Source: Streptomyces sp. NBC_01497 (GTDB lineage Bacteria; Actinomycetota; Actinomycetes; Streptomycetales; Streptomycetaceae). Taken from it: DNA of 64,000 nucleotides. Positions 8,545-17,353 of the stretch are shown piece by piece (positions within the stretch are counted from its first letter, which is position 1; each line of letters begins with the position of its first letter). The DNA lies in assembly GCF_036250695.1 (NCBI RefSeq), contig NZ_CP109427.1, positions 496,001 to 560,000 on the forward strand. Direction: 5' to 3'. Both the position numbers and the translations under genes were made by a program. The notes beneath the pieces were generated by a model. The model made no database searches and was not told the origin of the DNA. It saw only the letters and a program-made list of their open reading frames with translations.

Positions 8545-11355
8545 ATGCGACGACGCACCCTGAGTCTCAGAACAGCCGCGGCCGGTGCCGTGCTTGCCCT
8601 CGGCATAGGGCTCGCGGCCCCCTCGCCGGGGGTCGCGACGGCCGCCGGCTCCAGCGACGACTACTGTCAGAGCCAGTGCCGTGACATCCTGCCGCCCGGC
8701 GAGAACGGCAACGCGACACTGGCCGAGATCCTCGCCAACCGCACACTGGGCACTCGTCCCGCGCACACCAGCGACCAACTGGGGCCCTACTCCGGCCTCG
8801 CCAGTGGCTATCCGCAACTGACGGACTCCACTCTGAGTTCGTTCTACAACGACGCGTCCTTCGGTGTGCCCAAGGACCAGGTCGCATCCACCGACAGCCC
8901 CCGCGGCGATGTCACCATCACCCGGGACAAGGCGACCGGGGTGCCGCACATCAAGGGCACCACCCGGTCCGGCACCGAGTTCGGCGCGGGCTACGCGGCG
9001 GCCCAGGACCGGTTGTGGCTGATGGATCTCTTCCGCCACGTGGGCCGCGGCGAACTGACCTCCTTCGCCGGTGGCGCCGCCGCGAACCAGGGCCTGGAGC
9101 AGCAGTTCTGGCGTGCGGCCCCCTATACGGAGGCCGACCTCCAGCAGCAGGTGGACCGGCTGGCGGCCCAGGGGACGCGCGGCGCGCAGGCCCTCGCCGA
9201 CGCGCAGGACTACATCGACGGCATCAACGCGTACATCGCGAAGGCCAAGCCGGGCCGGTACTTCCCGGGCGAGTACGACCTGACGGGGCACATCGGTCCG
9301 ATCACCAACGCGGGATCGATCGACCAGTTCAAGCTGACCGATCTGATAGCCCTTGCCTCGGTGGTGGGCGCACTGTTCGGCTCCGGTGGCGGGGGCGAGG
9401 TGCAGAACGCCCTCTCGCTCCAGGCCGCCCAGGCACAGTACGGCGTCACCCAGGGAACGAAGGTCTGGGAGTCCTTCCGCGAGCGCGACGATCCTGAGGC
9501 CGTCCGCACCCTGCACGACGGGCAGAGCTTCCCGTACGCGCTCAAGCCCGCGGATCCGAAGGGGACCGCGATGCCGGACACCGGCTCGGTGACGGCGGAG
9601 CCCCTCGTCCACGACCGTACGGGGTCCGCGGTGGCGGCCGGGGCCGGCAAGAAGACTCCCGTGAAGGCGCCGGCGGCCCTGAAGCCCCTCCAGGGCATGT
9701 ACGACAACGGGGTCCTGCCCTCCGGCCTCTTCTCCACCCCGCACAAGGGGATGTCCAACGCCCTCCTCGTGTCCGGCGGGCACACCGCGAGCGGCCACCC
9801 CGTCGCCGTCTTCGGTCCGCAAACCGGTTACTTCGCACCGCAGTTGCTCATGCTGGAGGAGTTGCAGGGCCCCGGCATCAGCGCCCGCGGGGCCGCCTTC
9901 GCCGGGCTGAGCCTGTACGTGGAACTCGGCCGGGGGCAGGACTACGCCTGGAGCGCCACCTCGGCGAGCCAGGACGTCACCGACACCTACGCCGTCCAAC
10001 TGTGTGAGCCGGGCGGCCAAACGCCCACCAAGGACTCCACCTCCTATCTGTGGCACGGAAGTTGCGTGCCGATGGAGAAGCTGGAACGCACCGACTCCTG
10101 GTCGCCGACCCTCGCCGACTCCACCGCCAAGGGCTCGTACCGCATGCAGGTGTACCGCACGAAGTACGGTCCCGTGCAGTACCGCGCGACCATCGGCGGC
10201 AAACCCGTCGCCTACACCACGCTCCGCAGCTCCTACGAGCACGAGGCCGACTCCATCATCGGCTTCCAGATGCTCAACGACCCCTCCTACGTGCACGATC
10301 CGGCGAGCTTCCAGAGCGCGGCACAGCACATCAACTACACCTTCAACTGGTTCTACGCCGACGACCAGCACATCGCCTACTACAACTCGGGCAGCAACCC
10401 GGTGCGGGCGCCCGGCGTCGACGCGTCCCTGCCGGTGCTGGCCGGGCCCGCCTACGAATGGCAGGGGTTCGACCCGGATGACAACACCGCCGACTACACG
10501 CCGCCCGACCAGCATCCGCAGTCGGTCGACCAGGACTATTACGTCTCGTGGAACAACAAACAGGCCGCCGGCTACGACGCGGCCGCGTTCGGCGAGGGGT
10601 CCGTCCACCGTGCCAACCTGCTCGACGACCGGGTCAAGGCACTCGTCGCCAAGGTCGGTGTCACCCGCTCCGCGCTCACCCGGGCGATGGCCGACGCCGC
10701 GGTGACCGACCTGCGGGGCGAGGACGTCCTGCCCGACCTGCTCGCCGTGCTGCGCAGCGCTCCCGTCACCGATGCCCAGGTGGAGAACACCGTCCAGAAG
10801 CTGGAGAACTGGGTGGCGGACGGCAGCAAACGCCGTGAGACGACAAAGGGTTCGCACGCCTACGCCGACGCTGACGCGATCCGGGTGATGGACGCGTGGT
10901 GGCCGGCCCTGGTCAAGGCGGAGTTCCAGCCAGCGCTCGGCGACGACCTGTACTCCGCGCTGACCACGGACCTCACCATCGACGAGGCGCCCTCCGCGGG
11001 ACACGGTCCCACCGGGAGCCACGCCGGCAGTTCCTTCCAGTACGGCTGGTGGTCCTACGTGGACAAGGACCTCCGGGCTGTCCTGGGCAAACCCGTCAGC
11101 GGGGCCCTCGGCGCGAAGTACTGCGGCGGCGGCGACCTGACGGTGTGCCGGAGCGCCCTGCTGGACTCGCTGAAGCAGGCGGCGGCCGAACCGGCGAGCC
11201 AGGTCTACCCCGGCGACGACGGGTGTGCGGCCGGCGACCAGTGGTGCGCCGACAGCATCGTGCAGCGCCCTCTCGGCGGTGTCACCGACGACCGTGTCAC
11301 CTGGCAGAACCGCCCCACGTACCAGCAGGTCGTGGAGTTCCCCGCGCACCGGTAG
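8545..11355 (+). CDS. Secreted penicillin acylase family protein
   Basis: A 936-residue Ntn-hydrolase of the penicillin/cephalosporin/aculeacin acylase family, which hydrolyses the amide between an acyl side chain and an amine. A twin-basic N-terminus (MRRR), a hydrophobic segment and an Ala-rich cleavage region (about residues 1-34) indicate secretion. The alpha-subunit part includes GAGYAAAQDRLWLMDLFRHVGRGEL. The precursor should self-cleave before Ser404 in KGM-SNALLVSGGHTASG, giving the beta subunit with its N-terminal serine nucleophile. GGGAGGAG precedes ATG 8545; the longer frame from 8374 is rejected. The natural substrate cannot be told: family members act on beta-lactams, acyl-homoserine lactones or lipopeptides. 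It stands alone, with tandem hairpins after its stop. Confidence 0.92.
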   Translation: MRRRTLSLRTAAAGAVLALGIGLAAPSPGVATAAGSSDDYCQSQCRDILPPGENGNATLAEILANRTLGTRPAHTSDQLGPYSGLASGYPQLTDSTLSSFYNDASFGVPKDQVASTDSPRGDVTITRDKATGVPHIKGTTRSGTEFGAGYAAAQDRLWLMDLFRHVGRGELTSFAGGAAANQGLEQQFWRAAPYTEADLQQQVDRLAAQGTRGAQALADAQDYIDGINAYIAKAKPGRYFPGEYDLTGHIGPITNAGSIDQFKLTDLIALASVVGALFGSGGGGEVQNALSLQAAQAQYGVTQGTKVWESFRERDDPEAVRTLHDGQSFPYALKPADPKGTAMPDTGSVTAEPLVHDRTGSAVAAGAGKKTPVKAPAALKPLQGMYDNGVLPSGLFSTPHKGMSNALLVSGGHTASGHPVAVFGPQTGYFAPQLLMLEELQGPGISARGAAFAGLSLYVELGRGQDYAWSATSASQDVTDTYAVQLCEPGGQTPTKDSTSYLWHGSCVPMEKLERTDSWSPTLADSTAKGSYRMQVYRTKYGPVQYRATIGGKPVAYTTLRSSYEHEADSIIGFQMLNDPSYVHDPASFQSAAQHINYTFNWFYADDQHIAYYNSGSNPVRAPGVDASLPVLAGPAYEWQGFDPDDNTADYTPPDQHPQSVDQDYYVSWNNKQAAGYDAAAFGEGSVHRANLLDDRVKALVAKVGVTRSALTRAMADAAVTDLRGEDVLPDLLAVLRSAPVTDAQVENTVQKLENWVADGSKRRETTKGSHAYADADAIRVMDAWWPALVKAEFQPALGDDLYSALTTDLTIDEAPSAGHGPTGSHAGSSFQYGWWSYVDKDLRAVLGKPVSGALGAKYCGGGDLTVCRSALLDSLKQAAAEPASQVYPGDDGCAAGDQWCADSIVQRPLGGVTDDRVTWQNRPTYQQVVEFPAHR

Positions 11356-11369
11356 GTCCCTCGCCCCCG

Positions 11370-11424
11370 GTGCCGCCTCTTATGCGGCGGCACGCGGCCG
11401 GAGCCCGCACGCAACGGGCTCCGG
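11370..11424. terminator. Tandem hairpins, convergent genes
   Basis: Two adjacent perfect stems: GTGCCGCC/GGCGGCAC (11370-11377 and 11386-11393) and CCGGAGCCCG/CGGGCTCCGG (11398-11407 and 11415-11424). They lie between the convergent acylase and MFS-hydrolase genes and probably act as a bidirectional terminator. Confidence 0.7.
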
Positions 11425-11515
11425 TCGTCGAGGGGACATGCCGGTGGGGCGCGGCCTTTCGACCACCGCCCCGTACCGGATCGGCGCCTCGTTGTCGCGG
11501 CGCGATCGGGGCCGC

Positions 11516-13594
11516 TCAGACGGCGGCGTGGAGGGAGCGCCCCCACTCCTCGACGGTGGCCACCCCGCCGCGCCGGACGAGGATGTCGTTGATGAGGGTG
11601 TCGTGCAGGGCCGGCTTGGGGTCGGCGCAGGCGTCGGACAGGACGGTGACCTGGTAGTCGAGGTCGGCGGCCTGCAGCGCGGTGGACAGGACTATTCCGC
11701 CGGTGGCGATGCCCGCGAGGACGAGGTGGCTGATGTCCTGCGCCGCCAGGATCTGCTGGAGGTTGTTCCCGGCGAAGGCGCTGACCCGGTTCTTGTGCAC
11801 GACGATCTCGCCGTCGGCGGGGGCGACGTCGGGGTGGAAGGCGGCGCCGGGATCATCGGCCGTGAAGAGGTGCGGCGGAAGGGCACCGAAGACCTTGTTG
11901 CGGGGGTGCGCGTCGGTGTGGGCGTCACGCAGCCGAAGTGCCACATGGATGACCGGGATGCCGGCGGCACGGGCCGTTTCGAGTGCCCGCACAGCGTGCG
12001 GCAGGTACTCGTCGGGCATGTGGGCGAGGTGGGTGCGCTGGAGGTCCATGAGCAGCAGTGCCGTGCGGGACATCGTCGTGCCTTTCGTGGGCGTGGAGCG
12101 CTGCGCGGGGACATCTCGCCGCTCGGGACGGTGCGGGGTGGGCGACGCGGCGCCGCGAGTGGGCTGCTCGGCGGTCTCCTTCACGGCCGGGACGTCGTCG
12201 GTCACACCACGGCCGAGCGTGCGGTCGAAGACCGTCAGCAGGAGGTACAGCACGCTGGCGCCGAGCATGACCCAGGCCAGCTGGTGCATGCCGACGGTGT
12301 CGGCGCGCTGTCCGAAGGACGTGGCCGTCGCCGAGGAAGCGATCATCGAGCCGACGTAGGCGAAGGTGCGCAGCAGGCCGGCCGAGGAGGCGGTGCGCTC
12401 GGCATCGGCCTGGAAGTAGACGGAGTTCTGCAGGGCCAGACTGTTCAGCCCCTGCGGGACACCGAAGACCAGGGCGACGAGGAGCAGCGTCCACAGGGGG
12501 CTCGTCCCGCTGAGCGTCAGCATCACCAGGCAGGCCACGATCTGTCCCACCGCGCCGACCAGGAGTTTCCCTCGTACGCCTCGGCGCCGCCCGGAGATGA
12601 CAGAGGCGCCGATCGCCAGCAGGAACATGGGGATCTGGACCACCCCCGCGTGGAACGGCGACAGCCCGTACCCCTCCTCGGTCCACTGGCTGAAGCCGTA
12701 GAGGAAGGCGTACGAGACGACGTACGCGACGAGCGCGCGGCCGTAGGTCGCGAGGAGCGGCGTGTTGCCGCCGAGGACCCGCAGGTCGATGAAGGGGGTG
12801 GCGGCCCGCAACTCCCGTAGGGCGAAGGCACTTCCGGCGGCGGCGGTGATCAGCAACACGTACCCGTCGCGCAGGTGCGGGTTCATCAGGAACAACAGCA
12901 GCGAGGTGAGCGTCGCGGCGAACAGGCCCATGCCGGGCAGGTCGAGTTGGGCGGCCAGGCGCCCGCGCTGGGGGCGCTCGCCCGTCCCCGCGGATCCGGG
13001 CATCCGCAGCAGGCCCAGCACGACGGCCGCCACGGCCAGCGGCACGTTCAGCGCGAAGGTGGCCCGCCAGCCGCCCACCGCGATCAGCAGGCCGCCCAGC
13101 AGCGGTCCGACGACGGCAACGCTCTGATTGGTGACCGCGAGGGCGGTCAGTATCCCGCCGGGACTGTCCCGTCCGGTGCGTTTGCCCTCGCTGCGCAGCA
13201 GCGCCATCGCGGAGGGATACCCGGCACAGGTACCGAAACCGAGCAGGACACGCGCGGCTATCAGCACCCCCAGGTTCGGCGCCAGGGTGCCGACGACACC
13301 GGCGAGGCCGACGAGTGCGGTGCTGAGGAGGAAGATCCTGCGCGGTCCGAAGATGTCGATGAGCCGGCCCACGACAGGCTGCCCGAGAGAGGTGGCCAGG
13401 TAGAGGGCGGAAACCAGCCAGGCAGTCTCTGAGGACGGTGCGCCCAGGGCTCTGCCGATGGGTACGAGCGCGACGGAGATGATCGTCGAGTTGATCGGGT
13501 TCAGGACCGAGCCCAGCATCATCGGCGGCAGCAGCCGCCGGTCGAAACCCGGCCTGTCCGTCCCTCCCGTCGCACCCCTCCCCGTGTCAGTCAT
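11516..13594 (-). CDS. MFS transporter fused to isochorismatase-like domain
   Basis: One uninterrupted frame of 692 residues. Residues 1 to about 475 form a major-facilitator efflux transporter with a dozen or more membrane segments and the MFS motif-A-like GRLIDIFGPRRIF. After a Pro/Arg/Thr-rich linker, residues 508-692 form an isochorismatase-family hydrolase: the Asp of LLLMDLQ and the Lys of VVHKNRVSAF are present, but the nucleophilic Cys position is Ile in GIATGGIVLST. The internal ATG at 12073 (Met508) has GAAAGG upstream, so the hydrolase may also be made separately. The 5' end overlaps the MarR gene by 8 nt, giving a regulator-transporter operon. Known MFS relatives of this type export drugs. 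The role of the appended domain is unknown. Confidence 0.85.
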   Translation of the reverse strand: MTDTGRGATGGTDRPGFDRRLLPPMMLGSVLNPINSTIISVALVPIGRALGAPSSETAWLVSALYLATSLGQPVVGRLIDIFGPRRIFLLSTALVGLAGVVGTLAPNLGVLIAARVLLGFGTCAGYPSAMALLRSEGKRTGRDSPGGILTALAVTNQSVAVVGPLLGGLLIAVGGWRATFALNVPLAVAAVVLGLLRMPGSAGTGERPQRGRLAAQLDLPGMGLFAATLTSLLLFLMNPHLRDGYVLLITAAAGSAFALRELRAATPFIDLRVLGGNTPLLATYGRALVAYVVSYAFLYGFSQWTEEGYGLSPFHAGVVQIPMFLLAIGASVISGRRRGVRGKLLVGAVGQIVACLVMLTLSGTSPLWTLLLVALVFGVPQGLNSLALQNSVYFQADAERTASSAGLLRTFAYVGSMIASSATATSFGQRADTVGMHQLAWVMLGASVLYLLLTVFDRTLGRGVTDDVPAVKETAEQPTRGAASPTPHRPERRDVPAQRSTPTKGTTMSRTALLLMDLQRTHLAHMPDEYLPHAVRALETARAAGIPVIHVALRLRDAHTDAHPRNKVFGALPPHLFTADDPGAAFHPDVAPADGEIVVHKNRVSAFAGNNLQQILAAQDISHLVLAGIATGGIVLSTALQAADLDYQVTVLSDACADPKPALHDTLINDILVRRGGVATVEEWGRSLHAAV

Positions 13595-14072
13595 GAGTCA
13601 GCCGCTCCAGTACGGCCATAGTGGCGATCACCGCGCGGCGCTCTTCCTCCGTGCACTTGTCCTGCAACTGGCCGGCGAGCCATTCCGTCCGCGCCTGACG
13701 TCCCTCCTCAACCCGGCGGTGGCCCTCCGCGGTCAGCGTGATCAGCAGGCGCCGCCCGTCATCCGGGTCGGGTTCCCGCACCACCAGAGCTCTGGTGGCG
13801 AGAGACGCGACCGTCGCTGTCATCGACTGGTGCCGCACCCCTTCGGCCGAGGCGAGTTCGCTCGCCGTGACACCGCCCTTGCCCGACAGGCGGGCCAGGA
13901 CGGACGCCTGGCCCAGGGTGAGGTCTTCGACCTCGGCGGCGTTCAGGATGCGGCGGCGCAGACGGCTGATGACCGCGCGGACCTCGCGGGACGCCTGGAC
14001 CGCCGAGGGTGAGGGGCCCGCGTTCCCGGAGCCGCGGTTCTCGGAGCCTGGTTTCTCGCTCATGGCCTTCAC
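13587..14072 (-). CDS. MarR family regulator
   Basis: A 161-residue MarR-type winged-helix protein. The recognition helix lies in GVRHQSMTATVASLATRAL and the wing in REPDPDDGRRLLITLTAEG. It is the first gene of an operon and its last codons overlap the MFS-hydrolase start by 8 nt, giving translational coupling. A striking double palindrome lies 10-51 bp upstream (14083-14123), so autorepression with inducer-responsive expression of the transporter is likely, as in MarR/EmrR-type efflux loci. The ligand is presumably a transporter substrate. Confidence 0.9.
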   Translation of the reverse strand: MKAMSEKPGSENRGSGNAGPSPSAVQASREVRAVISRLRRRILNAAEVEDLTLGQASVLARLSGKGGVTASELASAEGVRHQSMTATVASLATRALVVREPDPDDGRRLLITLTAEGHRRVEEGRQARTEWLAGQLQDKCTEEERRAVIATMAVLERLTHD

Positions 14073-14082
14073 GCTAATGCCT

Positions 14083-14123
14083 ACAGCGCAAACTGTCCAG
14101 TTAGCCTGTACAGTTTGCGCTGT
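14083..14123 (-). promoter_or_regulatory. Double palindromic MarR operator
   Basis: ACAGCGCAAACTGT (14083-14096) and its exact reverse complement (14110-14123) are separated by 13 bp. Each arm is itself a partial palindrome (ACAG...CTGT), giving two adjacent dimer-sized sites 27 bp centre to centre, immediately upstream of the MarR gene. Confidence 0.75.
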
Positions 14124-14143
14124 CTATACGTCCGCCTCCCGAT

Positions 14144-14188
14144 GAGCGCGTGAAGGGTGAGCGCGTGAAGGGTGGGCGCGTGAAGGGT
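14144..14188. repeat. Three 15-bp tandem repeats
   Basis: Three consecutive copies of GAGCGCGTGAAGGGT, the third with GGG at its start, lie between the MarR and AMP-ligase genes. No reading frame across them looks coding. Confidence 0.9.
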
Positions 14189-14214
14189 GGGCGGCCGACG
14201 AGATCGCCCCTGCC

Positions 14215-14290
14215 GGCCGATACCGGGAGGCATCACGCACCCTCGGCGCCGATCGCGCCCGTCGGCGCCGGGCGCCTGCCGGTATCGGCC
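14215..14290. promoter_or_regulatory. Paired CCGATACCGG boxes
   Basis: GGCCGATACCGG (14215-14226) recurs as its exact reverse complement at 14279-14290. Each box is pseudo-palindromic. Between them lie CGGCGCC repeats and a further CACGCACCC/GGGTGCG pairing. This may be a two-site operator for the AMP-ligase gene or a large nested hairpin. Confidence 0.45.
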
Positions 14291-14496
14291 GGGTGCGTCC
14301 TGGAGGACGCGCCACCCCCCGCGCCGAACGGGCACGGGCCGGCCCCGCATCGCGACGCGAGGTGGCAGCACGGCCCGGTTCGGGAAAGATCATTGCGTGC
14401 TTTACCCTAGTGAACCGGCATAGCACTCGCAACGCAACAGGCAGTTGGGGTCGGAGGTCGATCTCCGGCCCCTTCGCAGGACCGCGAAGAAGGATC

Positions 14497-16056
14497 ATGA
14501 ACAGGGTCAGCGCCACCGAGAACTACACCACCCAGGTCTTGCAGCGACTGGCCGCAAGAGGCAGTCATGACGCCCTGGTTGACGGGACCCGAAGGATCAG
14601 TGGCACCGAGTCCGTCGGCATCGTGCTCTCCTTCGCCGCGGTTCTGCGAAGGGCCGGGCTGGGACACGGGGACGGAGTGGCACTCTTCGCCGGAAACTCC
14701 GCAGAAGCATTGCTTCTGCAACTCGCCATCCACTTCGCGGGCTGCCGCATGGTCTTTGTGCCGCCCGAGCCCGGGAACGGCGAGCTCGAAGCGCTGATAC
14801 GGCGTGCCGACGTCAGAATGCTCCTGTTCGACCCGGCCTTCGAGGACCGGACCCGGCAGATCTCCGACCAGGTGGACCTTCCGCTCGTCCTGGGCATCGG
14901 CCCGTCCTCGATCGCCGCCGACTTCCTTGCGATGGCACGCGACCAGGCCGCCCTCTCGCCGCAGGAGGCTGCCGACGGCCGCCACCTGGCGACCCTCCTC
15001 TACACGGGCGGGACGACCGGGCTGCCCAAACTGGTGACCCACCGCAGCAGTTACTACCGCGGATACGTGGATTTCTCCTCCGACATCGCCGAGGACACGT
15101 CGGCCGAAGCCACCATGCTGATCTGCACCCTCGTGACGCACACCAGCGGTCACGCCGCCTTCCTCATCGGTGTGCTGAGCGGTCACACCATCGTGCTGCT
15201 GCGGAAGTTCGACGCCGGCACGGCCCTGGCCGTGATGGAGCGCGAGCGCGTCACCCGGCTGATGGTGGTGACGCCCATGCTGTACGAACTGCTCGACCAT
15301 CCGCGCGCCCGCCCCGGTGGCTTCCCCGCCCTGACGACCCTCTACTACACGGGGGCGGCTGCCTCCCCTGCCCGTCTCCGTCAGGCGATCGACCGCTTCG
15401 GGCCCGTCCTGCACCAGATCTACGGGGCATCCGAGGACGGCGCCGTCACGGAACTCACCCCCGAGGAACACGACCTGCGCCGACCCGAGTCGTTGACCAG
15501 CTGCGGGCGTCCGGCGACCGGAGTCGAGGTGGAACTGCGCGGCGACGACGGCAAGAGGGTGGCGGTGGGAGAGACAGGCGAGCTCTACGTGCGCGGCCCC
15601 TCGGTCATGGACGGCTACTGGAGGGACCCGGAACGTACCGCCGAAGTACTGGACACCGACGGCTGGTTCCGCAGTGGTGACCTCGCCCGCCAGGACGAGG
15701 ACGGATACCTGTACCTCGTCGACCGGGCGCGCGACATCATCGTGACGGGCCGTACGGCCGACAACGTCTACTCGCGCCTTCTCGACGACTTCCTCAGTGC
15801 GCACCCGGCCATCAGGGAGGCGGCGACCATCGGCCTGCCCGGCGACGACGGCGAAGAGAGCGTGCACGTCGTGCTGGTAGTTCGGGACCCGGCGGCCGCC
15901 CCTGACCTCCCCCGGCTCACCGGCCAGATCGTCGACGCGCTCGGAGAGCTCTACGCGCCGGCCTCCTACTCGCTCGCTGCGTCCCTTCCCCGGACCACCG
16001 TCGGCAAGACGGACAAGAAGGCACTTCGCACAGCACTGCTCACGGCCTCCGTATAG
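14497..16056 (+). CDS. AMP-dependent acyl ligase (ANL superfamily)
   Basis: A 519-residue adenylate-forming enzyme that activates a carboxylic acid as acyl-AMP and usually transfers it to CoA or a carrier protein. The phosphate loop YTGGTTGLPK is at residues 169-178, followed by YGASEDGAVTEL (A5), GWFRSGDLARQDEDGYLYLVDR (A7/A8 hinge, quoted in part) and the catalytic Lys504 in GKTDKK. The normally conserved GGxNVYPxEVE stretch reads GRTADNVYSRLLDD, an unusual A8 region. AAGAAGGATC precedes ATG 14497. No carrier protein, ketosynthase or CoA-utilising enzyme is adjacent, so the substrate and pathway stay open: fatty acid, aryl acid, or orphan secondary-metabolite tailoring. Confidence 0.88.
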   Translation: MNRVSATENYTTQVLQRLAARGSHDALVDGTRRISGTESVGIVLSFAAVLRRAGLGHGDGVALFAGNSAEALLLQLAIHFAGCRMVFVPPEPGNGELEALIRRADVRMLLFDPAFEDRTRQISDQVDLPLVLGIGPSSIAADFLAMARDQAALSPQEAADGRHLATLLYTGGTTGLPKLVTHRSSYYRGYVDFSSDIAEDTSAEATMLICTLVTHTSGHAAFLIGVLSGHTIVLLRKFDAGTALAVMERERVTRLMVVTPMLYELLDHPRARPGGFPALTTLYYTGAAASPARLRQAIDRFGPVLHQIYGASEDGAVTELTPEEHDLRRPESLTSCGRPATGVEVELRGDDGKRVAVGETGELYVRGPSVMDGYWRDPERTAEVLDTDGWFRSGDLARQDEDGYLYLVDRARDIIVTGRTADNVYSRLLDDFLSAHPAIREAATIGLPGDDGEESVHVVLVVRDPAAAPDLPRLTGQIVDALGELYAPASYSLAASLPRTTVGKTDKKALRTALLTASV

Positions 16057-16156
16057 GGGTGCCGGGCACCGGTCCCTCCGCGAGGCGGCCGGACGGGTCC
16101 CGGAGGCCGGGTCCCGGTCGGACGGCCGGCCCCGTGGGGCCGCGGGCGGGCAGTCC

Positions 16157-16552
16157 TCAGGCCAGGCACGCCTCCACGACCGAGACGTCCTCGGGGACCT
16201 GGCCGCCGGAGACTCCGACGGCTCCGATGACACGGCCGTTCGCCCCGGTGATCGGCAGGCCGCCGCCGAAGGACACCAGACCGCCGTTCGTGTGCTCGAT
16301 GTTGTACAGGGAGCCACCCGGCTGGGAGAGCTCGCCGATCGCCGCCGACGGCATCTTGAACAGCACGGCGGTCTTCGCCTTCTTGATCGCGATGTCGATG
16401 GAGCCCAGCCAGGCGTCGTCCATCCGGGAGAAGTGCAGCAGATTCCCCCCGGCGTCCACGACGGCGATGTTCATGGGCACGCCGATCTCGGTGGCCTTGG
16501 CGATGCCGGCGGCGGTGCGGTTCATCGCTTCCTGCAGCGTGAGAGCAGTCAC
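16157..16552 (-). CDS. GlcG/HbpS-like heme-binding family protein
   Basis: A 131-residue member of the GlcG/HbpS (DUF336) family. The sequence shows the family signature AVVDAGGNLLHFSRMDDAW, a Lys-rich KKAKTAVLF helix and the C-terminal GGGLPITGANGRVIGAVGVSGG loop. In Streptomyces the characterised HbpS is an extracellular heme-binding octamer that signals to the SenS/SenR system. This protein has no visible signal peptide and no SenS/SenR genes beside it, so it may instead be a cytoplasmic member such as a DhaG/GlcG-type accessory protein. GTG 16552 follows AGGGA. A 17-bp palindrome lies about 130 bp upstream. Confidence 0.87.
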   Translation of the reverse strand: MTALTLQEAMNRTAAGIAKATEIGVPMNIAVVDAGGNLLHFSRMDDAWLGSIDIAIKKAKTAVLFKMPSAAIGELSQPGGSLYNIEHTNGGLVSFGGGLPITGANGRVIGAVGVSGGQVPEDVSVVEACLA

Positions 16553-16681
16553 TGTCCCTGGTCCTTCCCGGTGTTCGCGGACGCGCGGCGGCCCCGTCGT
16601 GGACGGCGCGCGGGAGCGGCTCCCGCGGCTGCCCGGCCTCGGTCGGCCGGGTGGTGGGCGGCGGAAGGACTCCCGGGCGAC

Positions 16682-16698
16682 CTTATCGGGACGATAAG
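16682..16698. promoter_or_regulatory. Perfect palindrome upstream of GlcG-like gene
   Basis: CTTATCG-GGA-CGATAAG is a perfect 7-bp inverted repeat beside an AT-rich patch (AATAAAA at 16700-16706) in otherwise GC-rich DNA. It is a plausible operator-promoter for the GlcG/HbpS-like gene. The rest of the 801-bp gap 16553-17353 shows no convincing gene. Confidence 0.5.
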
Positions 16699-17353
16699 TA
16701 ATAAAACCCTCAGGGACACGAAACTCGCCACGGCCCCTTCCCGATCGGCGTCCCGACCGCTACGCGGGAGCGGCGGCACGCACGGGCACGGGCTCCGCGT
16801 GCGCCCCTGCCGGTGGCGCGCCCGGCGACGACGAGAGCCGACCGTCCCCACGAAGGCGTGCTCTTCGCCGGATGGTTCGGGGTCCAGCCGCGGGTTCCGA
16901 ACGCGATGGCCCCGAAGGAGTCGGTCGGGTGTCCACGGTCGGGGCGAACACACCGCGTAAGCCGACTCGCACGCCGGGTTCCGTCCGGCGGCCCGCTCCA
17001 CGGCCGTCAAGAGCGGAGTGCGTCGGAGGAAAGCGACCTCGGCGCCCGCCCCCACTGCCTTTCTTCGGGCAGCGGAGGGCAGCCGTCAGGAGAGCCGACC
17101 GCCTCGGTGCCGCGCCCCCGAGGCGGGGATCCACCATGGCGTGCGTCACACCGGACGAACGGTCGTCCCCGCCGGCTGCCGCCGAGGCGTCCGGCAACGT
17201 CCTGCCCCCGGCCGCCGATCCGAGGGCGCTCCGTCAAAGGGCCGGGCCGGGCGTCACCGCGGGTCACTGCACGCTACTTAGGTCACCCTTCCCCGGCGCC
17301 GGGGGTGCCTGGTACAGATGGAGTGGTTCCGCCACCACATCGGAAGTCACGCC

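Noticed and set aside
8500..11349. 949-residue reverse open frame opposite the acylase gene
   Set aside because: A GC-rich antisense shadow; composition is Val/Gly/Arg-rich with no domain, whereas the forward frame is a clear Ntn hydrolase.
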